Assembly (NCBI RefSeq): GCF_000001735.4
Contig: NC_003074.8
Coordinates: 12,772,101-12,836,100, forward strand
Direction: 5' to 3'
DNA length: 64,000 nucleotides
DNA from: Arabidopsis thaliana
Lineage: Eukaryota > Streptophyta > Magnoliopsida > Brassicales > Brassicaceae
The position numbers and the translations under genes are program-made. Under the pieces are notes generated by a model that was not told the DNA's origin, made no database searches, and saw only the letters and a program-made list of their open reading frames with translations. This document shows, piece after piece, positions 51,086 through 63,547 of this stretch. Every line of letters starts with the position of its first letter. Position 1 is the stretch's first letter.

Positions 51086-51439
51086 ATAAAATAAATTATT
51101 TTATTTTTAGACACCATAAAATAAAATATTAATAAAATTAATTTTATCCAAAATTATAAAATTAATATCATATCATCTAATAATTAATAGTTAATTGAGA
51201 TGGTAAGGGTAAATTTGGAATTTTATTTTTGTTGTCAGATGTGAGTGTGAAAATAACAAAATTTACTATTTTGAATATTAAATTGCAAAGTTTTATTACT
51301 TCGTGTATTTTTCTTCCAAACAAAAATAATTGAATATTAACGTCCAAACAAAAATTAGTTGAGGTTTTTTTGGGTTTTTTCCCTTAATTAATATTGGGTT
51401 TTTTCCCTTAATTAATATGAGCCTACGTTATATTGTTAT

Positions 51440-52408
51440 GGGGGCATCTAATAGCTCTTTCTAACGAGTATATTAGGAACACCTTTTTTTTTAGGAACAT
51501 ATATTCAACGTTAACCATACAAATAATACAATGACAAAACTAATCCAATGATCTATCAACTGGCACATCGGTTTTATAATTATCACAAGTTTTTACATTT
51601 TTTTACTATACTTGTACCATTACAAATTTTCAAATTAAGGAAACTAAATATAATAAAATGTTTAGCTTTCATCCGCCTAATAAGTTTTTTTATATTTTTC
51701 TTCTTTACATGTAAATCAATTTACGTTGTAATATATATGTTCATTAATCATAATCATATCAGCAGTGTATAATTAAGCATACATTAGTTAATTATATTCA
51801 CTTTTAATTTTCGTACTTCATCCGTTTAAAAAGATGTTTTAGATAAAGTCCAAAAATTAAAATATCAAAGACCATTTCTCATATATTAATGCATGGGCCT
51901 CGGAAATGGAGAGTAAATAGGCTACCAATCCCATGTTCCGATTCCTACATATATTCTCTATGGTAGTTTTGGACCTTTGATATCTTTCATTTCAGTTTCG
52001 ATGATTGCATATAGGTTCTGATCAAAAATATAATACGGGGGTTGTTGTTAACATACATCCAAATGTCTAGATGTTATGTATAAAGAAAGTTAATGATTGT
52101 ATTCGTATGTCATTTTTTTGTCCCATAATTCCATTAGTATTAATTAAATCTTTAATGGATGGTAAGATTTGTCTCTTATTCTGAAAAAGTTTTGGTTCTA
52201 ATTAATTTTACTTACTTACTTACAAAGTTACAATCATCCTATACATTTTCGAGTTAAACAGGGGATTAACTGTATATCATTTTATTAGTATTATTTTTAT
52301 TTTTTATTTAAATTCTTAACTAAAAAATAAGCAGCTCTAGTGGAGGTCCATTTGTTTCAATAGTTAACCAAAAGTTTATTAATACTTCTACACCTAGGTT
52401 TCGAATCT
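51440..52408. repeat. Dispersed repeat R, copy c
   Basis: Matches 26,075-26,514 and then 34,217-34,500 without interruption, so it shows R whole across the Helitron 1 site (TATTAATGCATGGGCC, about 51,890). It stops at about 52,408 next to the LTR retrotransposon. Confidence 0.85.
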
Positions 52409-52438
52409 AGCTTCACCTTTCCACTCAAAAGAAATCCG

Positions 52439-55219
52439 TGTAACCGTCATTACGGTCCGCACTCCCTCCAACCCGAACCCCTATAGGTCTCTCTATCCAG
52501 TCGATATACTCATGATTTACTAGTCATTGTTGCTCACAACTCACTCTCCACTCTCAGACCGCAAACTTCGAGCATAAACTGTCACTCTCAGGCCTCGGCC
52601 TATGGTATCTCGGGTATCACACGTATTATCTTCCCCTTTCAAAGTCAAACCCTGAGTGTGCCGGCTCACTCTCAGCCACAAAGTCATCGAGTTACGACAC
52701 TTGGAGAAAATAATTCCTCAAAACTCGCTCTCGGGTCGTCACCCTAAGTGCGCTCTCGGATCGTCACCCGAAGCCACAGTACCCCTCGCACTCTAAAGAC
52801 GCCAAGTCCCTCGAGTTACCGGTACCTCAGGAGCATTCCCTGCTCCTCACAAGTTGTTGGGACCCTCATGTCCCTCGAGCAAACAATCCCAAACACTTCC
52901 GAGCATATCTCCAGACTCTCTCATGGATTCGCGTAAGAAACCTTTATGCCTCACCATCCATCATATCTTCTCGGGAATATCCTTATGACCAACTCCCGAC
53001 CCTCTCGTAAACACATCCTCTCTTAGGTTGTTTACTCAAACTGTCCAAAAATAGGCAAGTCCTTTTTGGGAAACTTTCCATTTTTTGAAACTGCACAACA
53101 CATTCTTATATAATACAACTCAAGTCAAATCCAAGAAAAAGTACTCATCTTATTAATCATCAAATGTCATGATCGTTACAACTCTAAAGGAAAATACAAA
53201 TGAAAGAGAAATAAGAACAACAACTCAAAAGCTCAAAAACTCAACAACACTTAAACTGGAAACCAAGGATAGGCAAACTCATGCAACAACCTGATTTTCA
53301 AACTACTTCTTGAACCTTGCCTTCATCCTCGCCTCTAGCTCCCAAGTCTCCTTTGTCACACCATCGCAGTCCCACATGACTTTGATCAAAGGAATCTTCT
53401 TCTACCGAAGTTCCTTGATCCTCCTCTCGAGAACCCTCACTTGTCTTGCCTCCAAAGTCATGTTGGGCTGAAAATCCTCTGGAATCTTAGCCAACACCTC
53501 ATCATCCTTGTGAAGACACTTTCTCAGCATCTATACATGAAAGACCTTATGAAACGCACGCATAACATCTCGCAACTCTAACCTGTATGCCACTGGTCCC
53601 ACCCTCTCAACAATCCTGAATGGACCCATGTACTTCGGACTCAACTTAGTCTCTAAGATAAACCTCTTCGGACTTTGCAACATGTCCATCTTGAGATACA
53701 CTCGGTCCCCAACCTCAAACTCAACCTCTCTCCTCCTCATGTCAGCATAGCTCCGCTGTCGATCATGAGCTTCCTTCATGTTCAGCTTAAGAACCTGGAT
53801 CCTCTCTGTGGTCTCGTGAACATAATTTGCACCATATATGCTCCTCTCCCCCACTTGGGTCCAGCATAATGGTGTCCTGCATGGCCTCCCGTCCAGCCCA
53901 ATACTCGCCTGATAGCTGTTGTTTTAAGCAAACTCTACCAGACTCAAGTGATCCGCTCAATGACCTCCCCAATCCAAGACACACATCCGCAACATATCCT
54001 CAAGTGTCTGGATAGTCTTCTCAAATTTCCCATCTGTCTTAGGATGATAAGCCGTGCTGATCTGCACCTTTGTGCCCATCTCTGCCTGAAAGGCTATCCA
54101 AAACGCAGAAGTAAACTTGGAATCCTTGTCTGACACAATACTCACATGTACTCCATGTAACTTCACGATCTCACTCACATATTTATTAGCCAACACCGCC
54201 ACTCCATCGGTTTTTCTGATGGCCAGAAAATCTGCTGAGTTAGTCAGACGGTCCCCGATCACCCAAATAGCATCTTTGGTCCGCGACATAGGCAACCCAA
54301 CCACGAAATCCATCGTGATAAAATCTCACTTTTTCTCAGGAATGGGTAAACTCTGTAACAGGGCACCCGGCACCTGATGCTCAGCCTTAACTAACTGGCA
54401 AACATCGCACTCTGCGATCCAGTTAGCTACATCCCTCTTCATCCCGACCCACTGATAGTACCGCTTGAGGTCTCGGTACATCTTAGTCGCTCTTGGATAA
54501 ATGGAAAACATGCTCGCATGAACCTCACTCAAGATCTTCCACCGCAACTTCTCATCCTTAGGCCCACAAATTTGCGCATGCACAAGGATAGTACCATTAG
54601 CTGCGAACTGATTCTCAGAGCCCTCTGTTTTAGAAGCCGCAATCAACCCCTCATCCTTCTCTTGAGCCAACCGAACTCTACTCAGAAGATCTGCTCGACC
54701 CACAACCTCCAATTCCAATGGCTCCCGTGCCACAGCACACAACCGCAAAGCACTAATCTCACTCACCAAGGCCTCAACACTCTGCCTTGAGCCGCACCCA
54801 AACGCTTACGGTTCAACGCGTCTGCAACCACATTAGCTTTACCAGGATGGTAGGCTATCTCCAGATCATAATCAACCACGAGCTCCATCCATCGCCTCTG
54901 CCTCAGGTTCAGCTCTTGCTGAGTGAACATATACTTCAGACTCTTATGATCCGTGAACACCTGCACTTTTCCGCCATAGATAAGACCTCTAAATCTTCAA
55001 GGCAAAGATCATCGCAGCCATCTCCAAATCGTGAGTAATAACCTTCCCACACTACATCAAAACACAACCCAAACCAACTCTCGAGACATCATTATACACC
55101 ATGTAAGGCTCTCCATGCTCTAGTAATGCTAACATTGGTGTACTCGTCAACATCTCCTTCAGGCTCACGAAACTCTCCTCGCACTCCAATGACCACACAA
55201 AAGGAACATCCTTCCCTGT
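52439..55219 (-). pseudogene. Ty3/Gypsy chromovirus-like element, 3' half (RNase H, integrase, C-terminal domain, LTR)
   Basis: On the minus strand: RNase H start (VPFVWSLECEESF, LLEHGEPYMVYNDVS, 55,219-55,052), an integrase HHCC finger (VHASMFSIYPRATKMYRDL...CDVCQ, about 54,400-54,530), the integrase core (MDFVVGLPMS, VSDKDSKF, TAYHPKTDGKFEKT, 54,313-53,957), then VEFEVGDRVYLKM and PKYMGPFRIVERVGPVAYRL (53,531-53,854), as in chromoviruses. A 3' LTR probably ends at 52,439 (plus strand TGTAACCG) and reaches to about 53,270. Many stops and frameshifts break the frame, for example near 55,052, 54,960 and 54,320. Reverse transcriptase, protease, gag and the 5' LTR are missing. It is cut at 55,219 by the Athila-like element. 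Confidence 0.85.
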
Positions 55220-56381
55220 TGTTATGTTGCGTTTTTGGTGTCTTAAGTCCCTTAGTTTTGAGTCGTTTGTCGTGTCATAGTCCGTCTTTTGCGTCTTTTC
55301 GGCTGTGTCTTGAGTCATTTGCAGGTTTTAGGTGTTTAAGCGGGACGCGGATGCTTTCGGGACTTATCAGGCTCATTTGGACCAGAAATGACAGTGGGAA
55401 TCGAGAAACCGGGATCATGAACTCTGGCTCGATCACCTGGGATCGATCGATCCACCACTCAACGTCGAGACACAAATCATCTCCCAGGGAGGGATCGATC
55501 GATCCACCTTCTCGACGACCAGACCGGTTTTCCTTAATCGGGTTTATCTGTTTTTCTGTAATTGGGTATAAAAACCTCAGAAACCTAATTTTATTTCGAC
55601 GTTTTCTTTTACGCTTCATTTTCTGCAACTTTTTGAGAGCTTTCCTTTGTAAGCACATTTGGGATTAGAGATTCATCCACTTTGATACTTTGGAGAAGAT
55701 TTATGAACCTTTATCTCATTTATTCAATTTGGATTATGATTTCTTTCATATCTCTTTGTGTTGTTCATTTTGCTATGAGTGAGTAGCCTCTCAATTGGGT
55801 TTTAGGGTTCTAAGTAGGGGATTCAATGAATTCATTGTTTGATTGTTGTTTGGAGTTCTTGATCTTTAAGTTTTTTAATTCACATGTTCTTAATGCTAGA
55901 ATAGGATTGATCACCCTGTTTTAGATTCTAGGTTTTTCTATGCATCAAAAGTGTTCGATAGAATGCCAGAACCAATGTGAATTGAGCTATGTATTTCTAG
56001 CCAACAAGAGTTGATGTTAGAATGCATTGTGAACTTAATGAACCTAATTCTAATGCGAATTTGATTAATGTCTTGAGAGAGAATTAGTCTAAACTTGTGT
56101 TCATGTTCGAGAACGGTTCTTTATGCTGAATTCCTTGTTTATTATTTCCATTAATCATTGATCTCTGAAATACCCTATGGCCCAATGCTTTTTATCATAT
56201 AAGTTTAATGGTTCATTTATTTGCATTTTAATTTACAAAATCCGAAAAACCAAACAAGCAACCTCTTCGCTTTAGCTAAGAACGAGTCTCGGACATCCTT
56301 AGAGTATCTTTTGTCCTTGTGGATCGACCTCGAATATTCTACTTAACAGTTAGATATTTTGGGTAATTATTCCAGCAATCA
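55220..56381 (+). repeat. 5' LTR of the Athila-like element (about 1162 bp)
   Basis: Starts TGTTATGTTGCG directly after chromovirus sequence and ends CAATCA two to three bases before the primer-binding site. U3 holds GGGATCGATCGATCCACC twice (about 55,438-55,456 and 55,491-55,508). A TATA box, TATAAAAA, is at 55,567-55,574. Confidence 0.8.
55567..55574 (+). promoter_or_regulatory. TATA box of the LTR promoter
   Basis: GGGTATAAAAACCTC context, about 60 bases after the second GATCGATCGATCC box; a standard position for a plant LTR promoter. Confidence 0.6.
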
Positions 56382-56384
56382 AGT

Positions 56385-56401
56385 TGGCGCCGTTGTCGGG
56401 G
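56385..56401 (+). other. Primer-binding site
   Basis: TGGCGCCGTTGTCGGGG follows the LTR. This is the form used by Athila and related plant Gypsy elements, complementary to the 3' end of tRNA-Asp. Confidence 0.85.
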
Positions 56402-56599
56402 CCCAATTGTGTTACCTAAGGATTTATGATTAGTTTCTAGTCTAAAACATTTTTATTTACTGTTATCGATATTCATTTTCGTATTTTCTTTGGTGTTTTC
56501 AGGTGTATGACCGTAGCAAAGGCTCTTCACATCTAGTACACTACCACGAAGATATCGGAAGGTTTGAAAGAGAGAACAAGAAAAAGAAGCAGTTGGGAA

Positions 56600-58800
56600 G
56601 ACTACAAAGTTGCATTTTTGGGACAGTATTTCACGCAGTCTCAAACAGCTATTCTGAGGAATAAGATCAGTAGCTTCCAACAGGGAGGCACATAGTCATT
56701 CCATGAAGCTTGGGAGAGGTTTAAGGACTACTACAGGGAGTGTCCTCATCATGGATTTCCACGGGCTACATTGATCAGCACTTTCTATCGGGGAGTTGAC
56801 AAGGCCTACAAGATGGCATTAGACACTGCTAGCAATGGAGAATTCATGACCAAGACTGAAACTGAAGCTACAAAGCTAATTGAGAACCTTGCAGGTAGCA
56901 ACAGTAACCACAATGTTGACTATGACAGGTCGAATAGAGGTGGAGGAGGAGAATCCAAACAGTTTGCTGAACTATCAGCTAAGGTTGAGCAACTTATGAG
57001 GAGAGATCAAAAATCTGTCAATTTTTGTGAGGATTCCAGCAAAGGTATGGTGCATCAAGAGTTCAGCGGAGATGGTTCTGAAGATCTACAAGCAGAGATA
57101 AACTTTGTGAATGGGTATGGGAACTATCAGAACGGAGGGTTCAACCAGAACTACAAGAACCATCCCAACCTTTCTTAAAGGAGTACTAATGTTGAAAATC
57201 CTCAGGATCAGGTGTATCCAACTCAGGCTGGCTCACAAGGTCAGAAATTTCAGCCCTACGGTTTTCAGAATAAAGGGAACTATCAGGGACAATTCCAACC
57301 TCCAGCAGGTACCGGTCATGCGTCTTCATTTGGAGATAATGAGATGAAATTGATGATGCAGCAGGTTCTTGAAGATCAGAAGAAGAATGCTGCTGACATC
57401 AATGTAAAGGTGGATAGCATGTACAATGATCTCAATGGAAAGTTCGCAACGCTATCCTCACATGTCAAGACTCTTGAGAATCAAGTCTCACAGATTGTTT
57501 CTGCCTCTATGCGACCAGATGGTACTCATTCTGGAAAAGTCAAACCCAAGGGAAAAGAACAATGTTATGCTATTATGATCCAGGAAGAGCTTAGAGAGAT
57601 TGTTGTCGCCAAACAGGTGGAAACTAATGTTGTTGTTGTTGAGACACTTGTGGAGGACAAGATTGTAGAGGATGATGAACCTTTATCTGTGGAGCCGCCA
57701 CCTTATGTTCCTAAGTTGCCATTTCCAGGCCGCGAGAGACAGATACAGAGGCAGAAAGAGTATGCACGTTTTGATGAGATCATGAAACAATTGTATGTTA
57801 GACTCCCTTTCTTACAATTGGTTCTTCATGTTCCAAGCTACAGAAGTTACTTGAAATATATTTTGTCCAACAAGAGGAGCATTGAGGAAGGGGTTAAACT
57901 GATTTCCAAAGGAGAAGAGCACGCTCAGCTAGTGGAGTCTCAGAGACAACAGAAGGAAGCTCAGCTCACTAATGTAGTAGAAATGTTAGCAGGGAAAGAG
58001 ATGGTCAACACTTGTAGTGCAATCCCTCCAGCTACTATTCCCAAGAAACTTGGTGATCGAGGGATTTTTGTTTTACCTTGCCGGATTGGAAAGTCTGTGT
58101 TTGAGAGATGTCTTTGTGATTTGGGAGCGGAGTTAATTTGATGCTTCTTTCTGTGTCAAATTGCCTAGGCATCACCAATTTCAAGCCGTCAAGGATCTCT
58201 TTGATTCTAGCAGATCGCTCTGTGCAATTTCCAATGGGTTTGGCGGAGAATGTGCATGCTAGAGTTGGAAATTTCTATATTCCCACTAATTTTGTTGTCC
58301 TTGAACTTGATAAGGAACCACATGATCCTCTTAATCTTGGTAGGCCATTCCTAAACACTGTTGAAGCTATAATTGATGTGAGAAGAAGCACAATTAACCT
58401 GCAGATTGGGGACTATGCTTTGGAGTTTGACATAAAAGGGACAAGGAAAAATCCCACCATTGAAGGTCATGCATTTTCTGTAGACACAAATGATGAACCT
58501 CGTGCTTAATGTGCAAAAGATTGCATTGAGTTGAGTGATGTCGAGGAAGTCCTGGATGGAGACACAAAAGATGCTCATGTAATCTTGATACCATTGCAGC
58601 GTGTAGAAGATACCATCGAGTATAAGGTGCAGTGTAAGGGAACCTCGAAACCGTTCTCCAAAGCTAGGAGCATTCTCACTTCGGAGTGGAAAGAGAAAGG
58701 TAGAAAAGCTGTGAAAAGAGTTGTTGGTAAGGTTCTGAGGATGAAGTTGACTGATTGGAGACCTTGTTTCGGAGCAAGTTCCCGCACTCGTGTCCATTGA
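56600..58800 (+). pseudogene. Gag and aspartic protease of the Athila-like element, broken
   Basis: Gag packages the element RNA and protease matures the polyprotein. The gag part shows WEDYKVAFLGQYFTQS, FHEAWERFKDYYRECPHHG and FYRGVDKAYKMALD (56,600-56,830), then Gln/Asn-rich sequence (FNQNYKNHP) and a coiled coil (57,350-57,520), KLPFPGRERQ, and a protease region from about 58,070 (FVLPCRIGK, CDLGA). In-frame stops lie near 56,693, at 57,176-57,178 and 58,507-58,509. The frame shifts at about 58,125-58,140, directly at the protease active-site region after DLGA. No zinc knuckle is seen, as is usual for Athila gag. Coding similarity ends with the stop at 58,798. Confidence 0.82.
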
Positions 58801-59434
58801 TTCACAAGAATCCTGTCAAGCTAGTTATACCTCAGACCTATACGATGTTGTCAATCGTTCGATATTTAATAAATTTTCAATATCATAAACAATGACTTCT
58901 ATCTCATACGAGTATGATGTTTGCGTTCAAGCAAAATAATGTTGTCTCATGTGCTTACACGATAATTTGACGTCTACAAAAATTTGGATATACCAAGTTA
59001 TCCAAAACGCTATTATCCTGAAGATCCTTGAATATTAATTTGGAACGGTATTTATCGTAAATGCCACCATGTTGTAATCGGTTTAATCTTATTATTATCG
59101 TAATCGCCACGATGTTGTACTCGGTTTAATCTACGATCGACATAGAAAACGTAATGTTCATTAATTAGTTCTTATTATTATGTCTATTATGTCTGTCTAA
59201 TTGAAAGTATTCATATTTTATATATTTAAGACCAAAATGTTAAATATTAAACTTATTGATAATGATTATAGATATTTACCTTTATCACTAATACCGAAAA
59301 TCTATAATAAAGTTAATTTTACATTTTCGATAACTCTTCAAATAAACTATATATATATATATAGAGAGAGAAAGACGTTCGCTTATTTCTCAAGGTTTTA
59401 TTTTAAAAACGTCATCTTTGGCTTCTCTCCTTCG
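58801..59434. other. Non-coding gap between the Athila-like element and RPA-like genes
   Basis: Two copies of a TAATCG.CAC.ATGTTGTA.TCGGTTTAATCT-type unit lie at about 59,060-59,130. A short (TA)n followed by GAGAGAGAAAG is at 59,350-59,375, near the next gene start. No coding sequence is seen. Confidence 0.5.
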
Positions 59435-60440
59435 ATGGCTCATCTAATTTACCATGCTCTTATAAAGAAAATTGGTAAGAGGGAGTATTTGTTTGATGTT
59501 TCTTCTCTAAATCTTTATGTTCATGAGTGGAAACTAAAGTAAAAATTCTAAGAAAGTTCACCGCTTCTATCTCTGGACAAAAGACGCTGAATTTGATATT
59601 AGTTGATGACAAGGTAATGTAAATCTTATATATCTCATGCTTTTAGAAAATTTTCTTTAATAATGTATATATATATATATATATGTGGGGGTCAAAAATA
59701 CATGTCGTTATGAGTATTGAATTTGGAGACATCTTCTCGATGAGACTTATGGAAGGAGCATGGATAAGTTTGTCGAGTTTCTCTCTCAGACGCGTGGTTG
59801 AAACTTTTAGGCCTACTGGTCATCGTTTTATGATACATCCCATCTATGAGTAGCGACAATTTCTTCACTTTTGCCTCTTTTGAAGATATTAAAAGCGGTT
59901 CTCTAGACACAAATATATGCGTCGGTACGAAGACATACCGTAACGTACTCGTTTACAAATATTATCGTAGGAATCAAAATGATGAGGGACCTCCTGACAA
60001 TGAGTGGAATGAGATTTTTTTTGATATCGAAAACGTTGAGTACGTTGTTCGTTTTTTTTTTAGTTGCTTCGTTATATAAACAGACTGTTTAAGATGTAAT
60101 ATTTCCTTCAGGGGTGATAAATTGACATGCCGTCTTCTCAAAGCATATGCAAACGACTTCTTTGACAATTGGCGGCATTGTGTTGACAAGATCATAATAT
60201 GTGTAATGAGATTTGCAAAGTTGAAAGTGGATCAAGGTATTCTTATATATATCCAATTATTATTTTGTATATTCTATAAAAATTTGTGTATGTATCCCAA
60301 AACTATTATGTCCTATTTTGTAGAGGATTAGCGAGCCAAGACGGTGCACGATTGTACGAGAGTTTTATTGAACCCTCCATGTGCCGAAGTTAGTCGGACC
60401 GAGTCCGTTTTTGCCGAGGCTGAAGACGAGTTTCCTTGGT
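59435..60440 (+). pseudogene. RPA70-like (DUF223 OB-fold) gene, first of two, broken
   Basis: RPA70 binds single-stranded DNA through OB folds; Brassicaceae genomes hold many short RPA70/DUF223 relatives, often near transposons. Exon 1 (from the ATG at 59,435) has VKILRKF and TLNLILVDDK, the OB-A pattern, but one base out of frame with the start. Exon 2 (about 59,690-60,035) has EGAWISLSSFSL, FRPTGHRFMIHP and, in another frame, DNFFTFASFEDIKSGSLD, which is the family order. Exon 3 (about 60,115-60,235) has KLTCRLLKAYANDFFDNW. A last piece near 60,335 has FLNPPCAEV-like sequence. At least three frame changes exclude a full product. Boundaries are approximate. Confidence 0.65.
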
Positions 60441-61242
60441 GATAACACATGTTTTCCCTTAGGAATTAGGTTTACTATAACATAATCCTTGGTTTTATTA
60501 TATTTGCGTTTACATCTATGAAATCTCTATCCTATGTTACATTAGCATTCATGATCTCTTACTTTTTATTGATAACAATGCTGCTTACAATTATATCCTT
60601 TTCATTGTGAAACTTTTTAACAAACTATGAACAATTAGACCTATTGAATACAATCGATAGAACTGCCCCATGCATGTTTAATATTCTGTTAGATATATAT
60701 TTTATTGAACTTTTTAATTACATTTATAAATATTAATACATTTAACAGAAAAAAAACTTTCGAGATTTAGAAATTTTATAAATTCCTTTCGATAGCTTCT
60801 TCTCCCCAATCAAAATGCGGAAAATCTAATGTAATAAATTAAAATTCCATGTCGATTTGCCATATGATAATATTAAATCTCTCATACGAATGTGGTACAG
60901 TTAATTACGTTCTTATCTTCCATATATTTTACGTTATTATCTTCCATATATTTCCAAATATTTGGAAATTTTCATTTTTACCTTTTTACGAGAGTTATTT
61001 ATATTTTCCTGAATGATATTAGTACATAAAAATGTTAATCGTTCATATAGTTTTCCTTTTATCATTTCAATTTTTTAATATATTAACATTAAGATATAGA
61101 TATTATACATTCTCGATAAATACAAATCTTAGTATAATATTATGTAGTTGGTTAGTTCGATACTATATATAGAGATTGTTTAATCAATTATCGAAATACT
61201 CATACATTCTAAAAATCTTCCATACTTATTGTTATATTGATC
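60441..61242. other. AT-rich spacer between the two RPA-like genes
   Basis: No coding sequence or repeat is evident. ACTATATATAGAG at about 61,161-61,173 could be the TATA box of the next gene, about 75 bases before its ATG. Confidence 0.45.
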
Positions 61243-63547
61243 ATGGCGTCTACTCTTACGAATTCTTTTGTTTATCTGATGGAGATTGATCCTGCACTAG
61301 ATCAATACAAGATTAAAGTACGCGTGGTTAGCTTTGGAGATCGTTTAAAGCTATAGAGATGGTTCTGGTGGATGAGAGGTATTGTTGTATTTTTTCTTTT
61401 AAATTATTTGTCGTTATAATGTTCATGGCGTTTTTTATTGTAATTTATTCAATATTTGCATCATTAGGGAACAAGAATTCATGCGTCCATCGAAGAAGGA
61501 TTGGTTAAGAGGTTTCAGCACCAGTTTGTTAATGGTGAAAGCAGAATTATCGACACTTTCAGTTTTGTTGATTATGACGGTGACTATAGGACGAGTAGTT
61601 TAGGTTTCAAAATAGTCTTCTATAGAACTACTACGGTGAAACCCTGTGACAATTTTCCCTCTCAATTTTGCTGAAATTTTGCTGAAATTTTGTCTCGGAC
61701 ATTAGACAGGCAGATATTGATAGGTTTGTATTAGAAAAATTTAATTTTCTAATTTCGCTAAACTATAGTTATTTTCTAAAGTTTTTCTTTATTTGTGTTG
61801 CTAGATGTACTTGGACAAATCATTGATGTGTGGGAAGTCTCGATAGCATTAAAGCGAAAGGCAAAGATACTGTTCAATTGAGTTTTGAAATACAGGATTT
61901 GGGGTAAAAAAATTTTGGGTTTGCATTCACGTTCCCTTTATGATTTTAATAAAAATTCTTCTTTCTTATGTTATTTTGTTTTTTTTATAATAAAAAGTGG
62001 ATAGCGATTGGCGTGTACTCTATGGGGTGATTTAGCAACAAATTTCTCTTCAAATTTTAAGAATAACAATGGCAGTTATTGTGTGTGTCGTTAGATTTGC
62101 GTGCATCAAAGAGTGGAGAGGTAGAATCATCAAAATTATAAAGTATATCAAGTTATTTGGAAATATTGTCATCTTTCTCTTTTTTTCTAGGTGATATCAG
62201 TATATCTAATTCATTCAGTTCAACGGATATCCTCTTCAATCCTTCTATTCCTGAAGTCCAAAAATTCAGACAGATGTCTATGTTCCTTTCTTATTCTCTA
62301 ATATATTAGTTTCATGTTGTTAGTACAGGTTATACATCACAAGTTATGTTATTTGTTCTGTTTTATAGGTTACCGCCTGGACGTGAGGATTTGATCCATG
62401 TAGACTGTGAAGTTAAAACGAACAGGCTGCGGTTACTCTATACGAGAAGTTCTTTCAAGTGAACGAAAATAAATATGTTGATGATATTGTGTATGCATGT
62501 GATGTAAGTGTCTTATTACATGTTTACGTTTATGTTTCATTTGGAATGATACTTGACGTAATCAAGCCTGTATTTATGTTCTACCTTGATTAGGTGTCCA
62601 CATGTGTCACAATAGCCAGAATTTGTTTCGTCAAGGCTATGCCTAAATGGTACTATATTGCATGCAAAGTATGTGGTAAGAAGGTTTAGCCGTATCCACA
62701 GGGTTCTCATGGCGACGCTGGTCCTATCTACAGTTGAGGTGTATGCGATTATGACGTTACTAACGTTAATTATAGGTTCGTATGCGCTTTAAATATCATA
62801 ATTAGATGGTTTGTTCATCAGCAATGTTTTAGCTTCGTTGTTTTGTAAATAACGTTGTCTCTCAATCTATATAGGTATAAGCTCATTATGTGTGCTTCTT
62901 ATGGAGCTTCGCCTAAGGTTAAATTGCTCTTCTTTGATGGGTTGGCTCAACGTCTTATTGGTAAAACGGCTGTTGAGCTGTTTGCCGAAGTTCCAGAGGT
63001 ACGTAGAGGAGTTTTCATTGTTTTCATGTTTCTAAATTTCTGAAAACTTATAAATTGGGCAATAATGACTGAAAAAATCTTGTTGATATACAAATTATTC
63101 TATTTGTTCGAGCAATCGGACCCTTCAATTTTACCCGAGGTTCTTGCTGATTTAATGGGAAAAAACCATGTTATTCAAGATATCCATTGGTGCTGATAAT
63201 TTGAAGAGCATGAAGGCGTATGTTGTCGAGAAATTTTGGGAAAAAACATATATCGTTGAAAAATACGCAAAGGTTTTCTTTTACTTTCATATTCTTTTAA
63301 ATTGTTACTAATGTTATGCCTTCTTTCTTCTGTTAATATTTTATGTTCTTTGGATTCGTAGGAGATGACCGTTATGAGTAATACTGCATGTGATATCATC
63401 AAGCCGAACATTGAGATGATAGAGTCGTCCACAGTGGATGTCAGTCTTTCTACAGATAAAAGGGTATTTGATGACTTGAAACCGAAACCGGACACGGGTA
63501 AAAAGGTGTTTACAAGAAAGAAGCCCAAACTCGAGAAGCTTACTTAA
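61243..63547 (+). pseudogene. RPA70-like (DUF223/RPA1) gene, second of two, many exons, broken
   Basis: Exon 1 starts at the ATG at 61,243 (MASTLTNSFVYLMEIDPALDQ) and continues as VRVV, then AIEMVLVDER one base out of frame. Exon 2 (about 61,469-61,665) has the OB-A strand TRIHASIEEGLVKRF and SFVDYDGDYRTSSLGFKIVFY. Later pieces: LGQIIDVWEV (about 61,805), ISNSFSSTDILFNPSIPEV (about 62,200), CDVSTCVTIARICFVKAMPKWYY-type sequence with CKVCGKKV (62,600-62,690), a zinc-ribbon half, RYKLIMCASYG with VKLLFFDGLAQ and KTAVELFAE (62,870-62,998) of the RPA C-terminal OB fold, and a Lys-rich end (KPKPDTGKKVFTRKKP) stopping at 63,547. Stops are at about 61,356, 62,688 and 62,736. The domain order is that of RPA70 OB-A, OB-B and OB-C. 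Confidence 0.78.

Larger units (their letters stand above)
55220..58800 (+). mobile_element. Athila-like Ty3/Gypsy element, 5' part (LTR, PBS, gag, protease)
   Basis: The LTR is followed by a primer-binding site and a gag-protease region on the plus strand. It interrupts the chromovirus RNase H. Sequence after the stop at 58,798 is no longer recognisable as retroelement, so reverse transcriptase, integrase and the 3' LTR are absent. The other side of the chromovirus is also not found beyond 58.8 kb, so a deletion or rearrangement followed insertion. Confidence 0.8.

Noticed and set aside
52385..52410. GGTTTCGAATCTAGC as a tRNA-like B box suggesting R is a SINE
   Set aside because: The box is not kept in the other R copies, no A box is seen at the right distance, and R lacks an A-tail.
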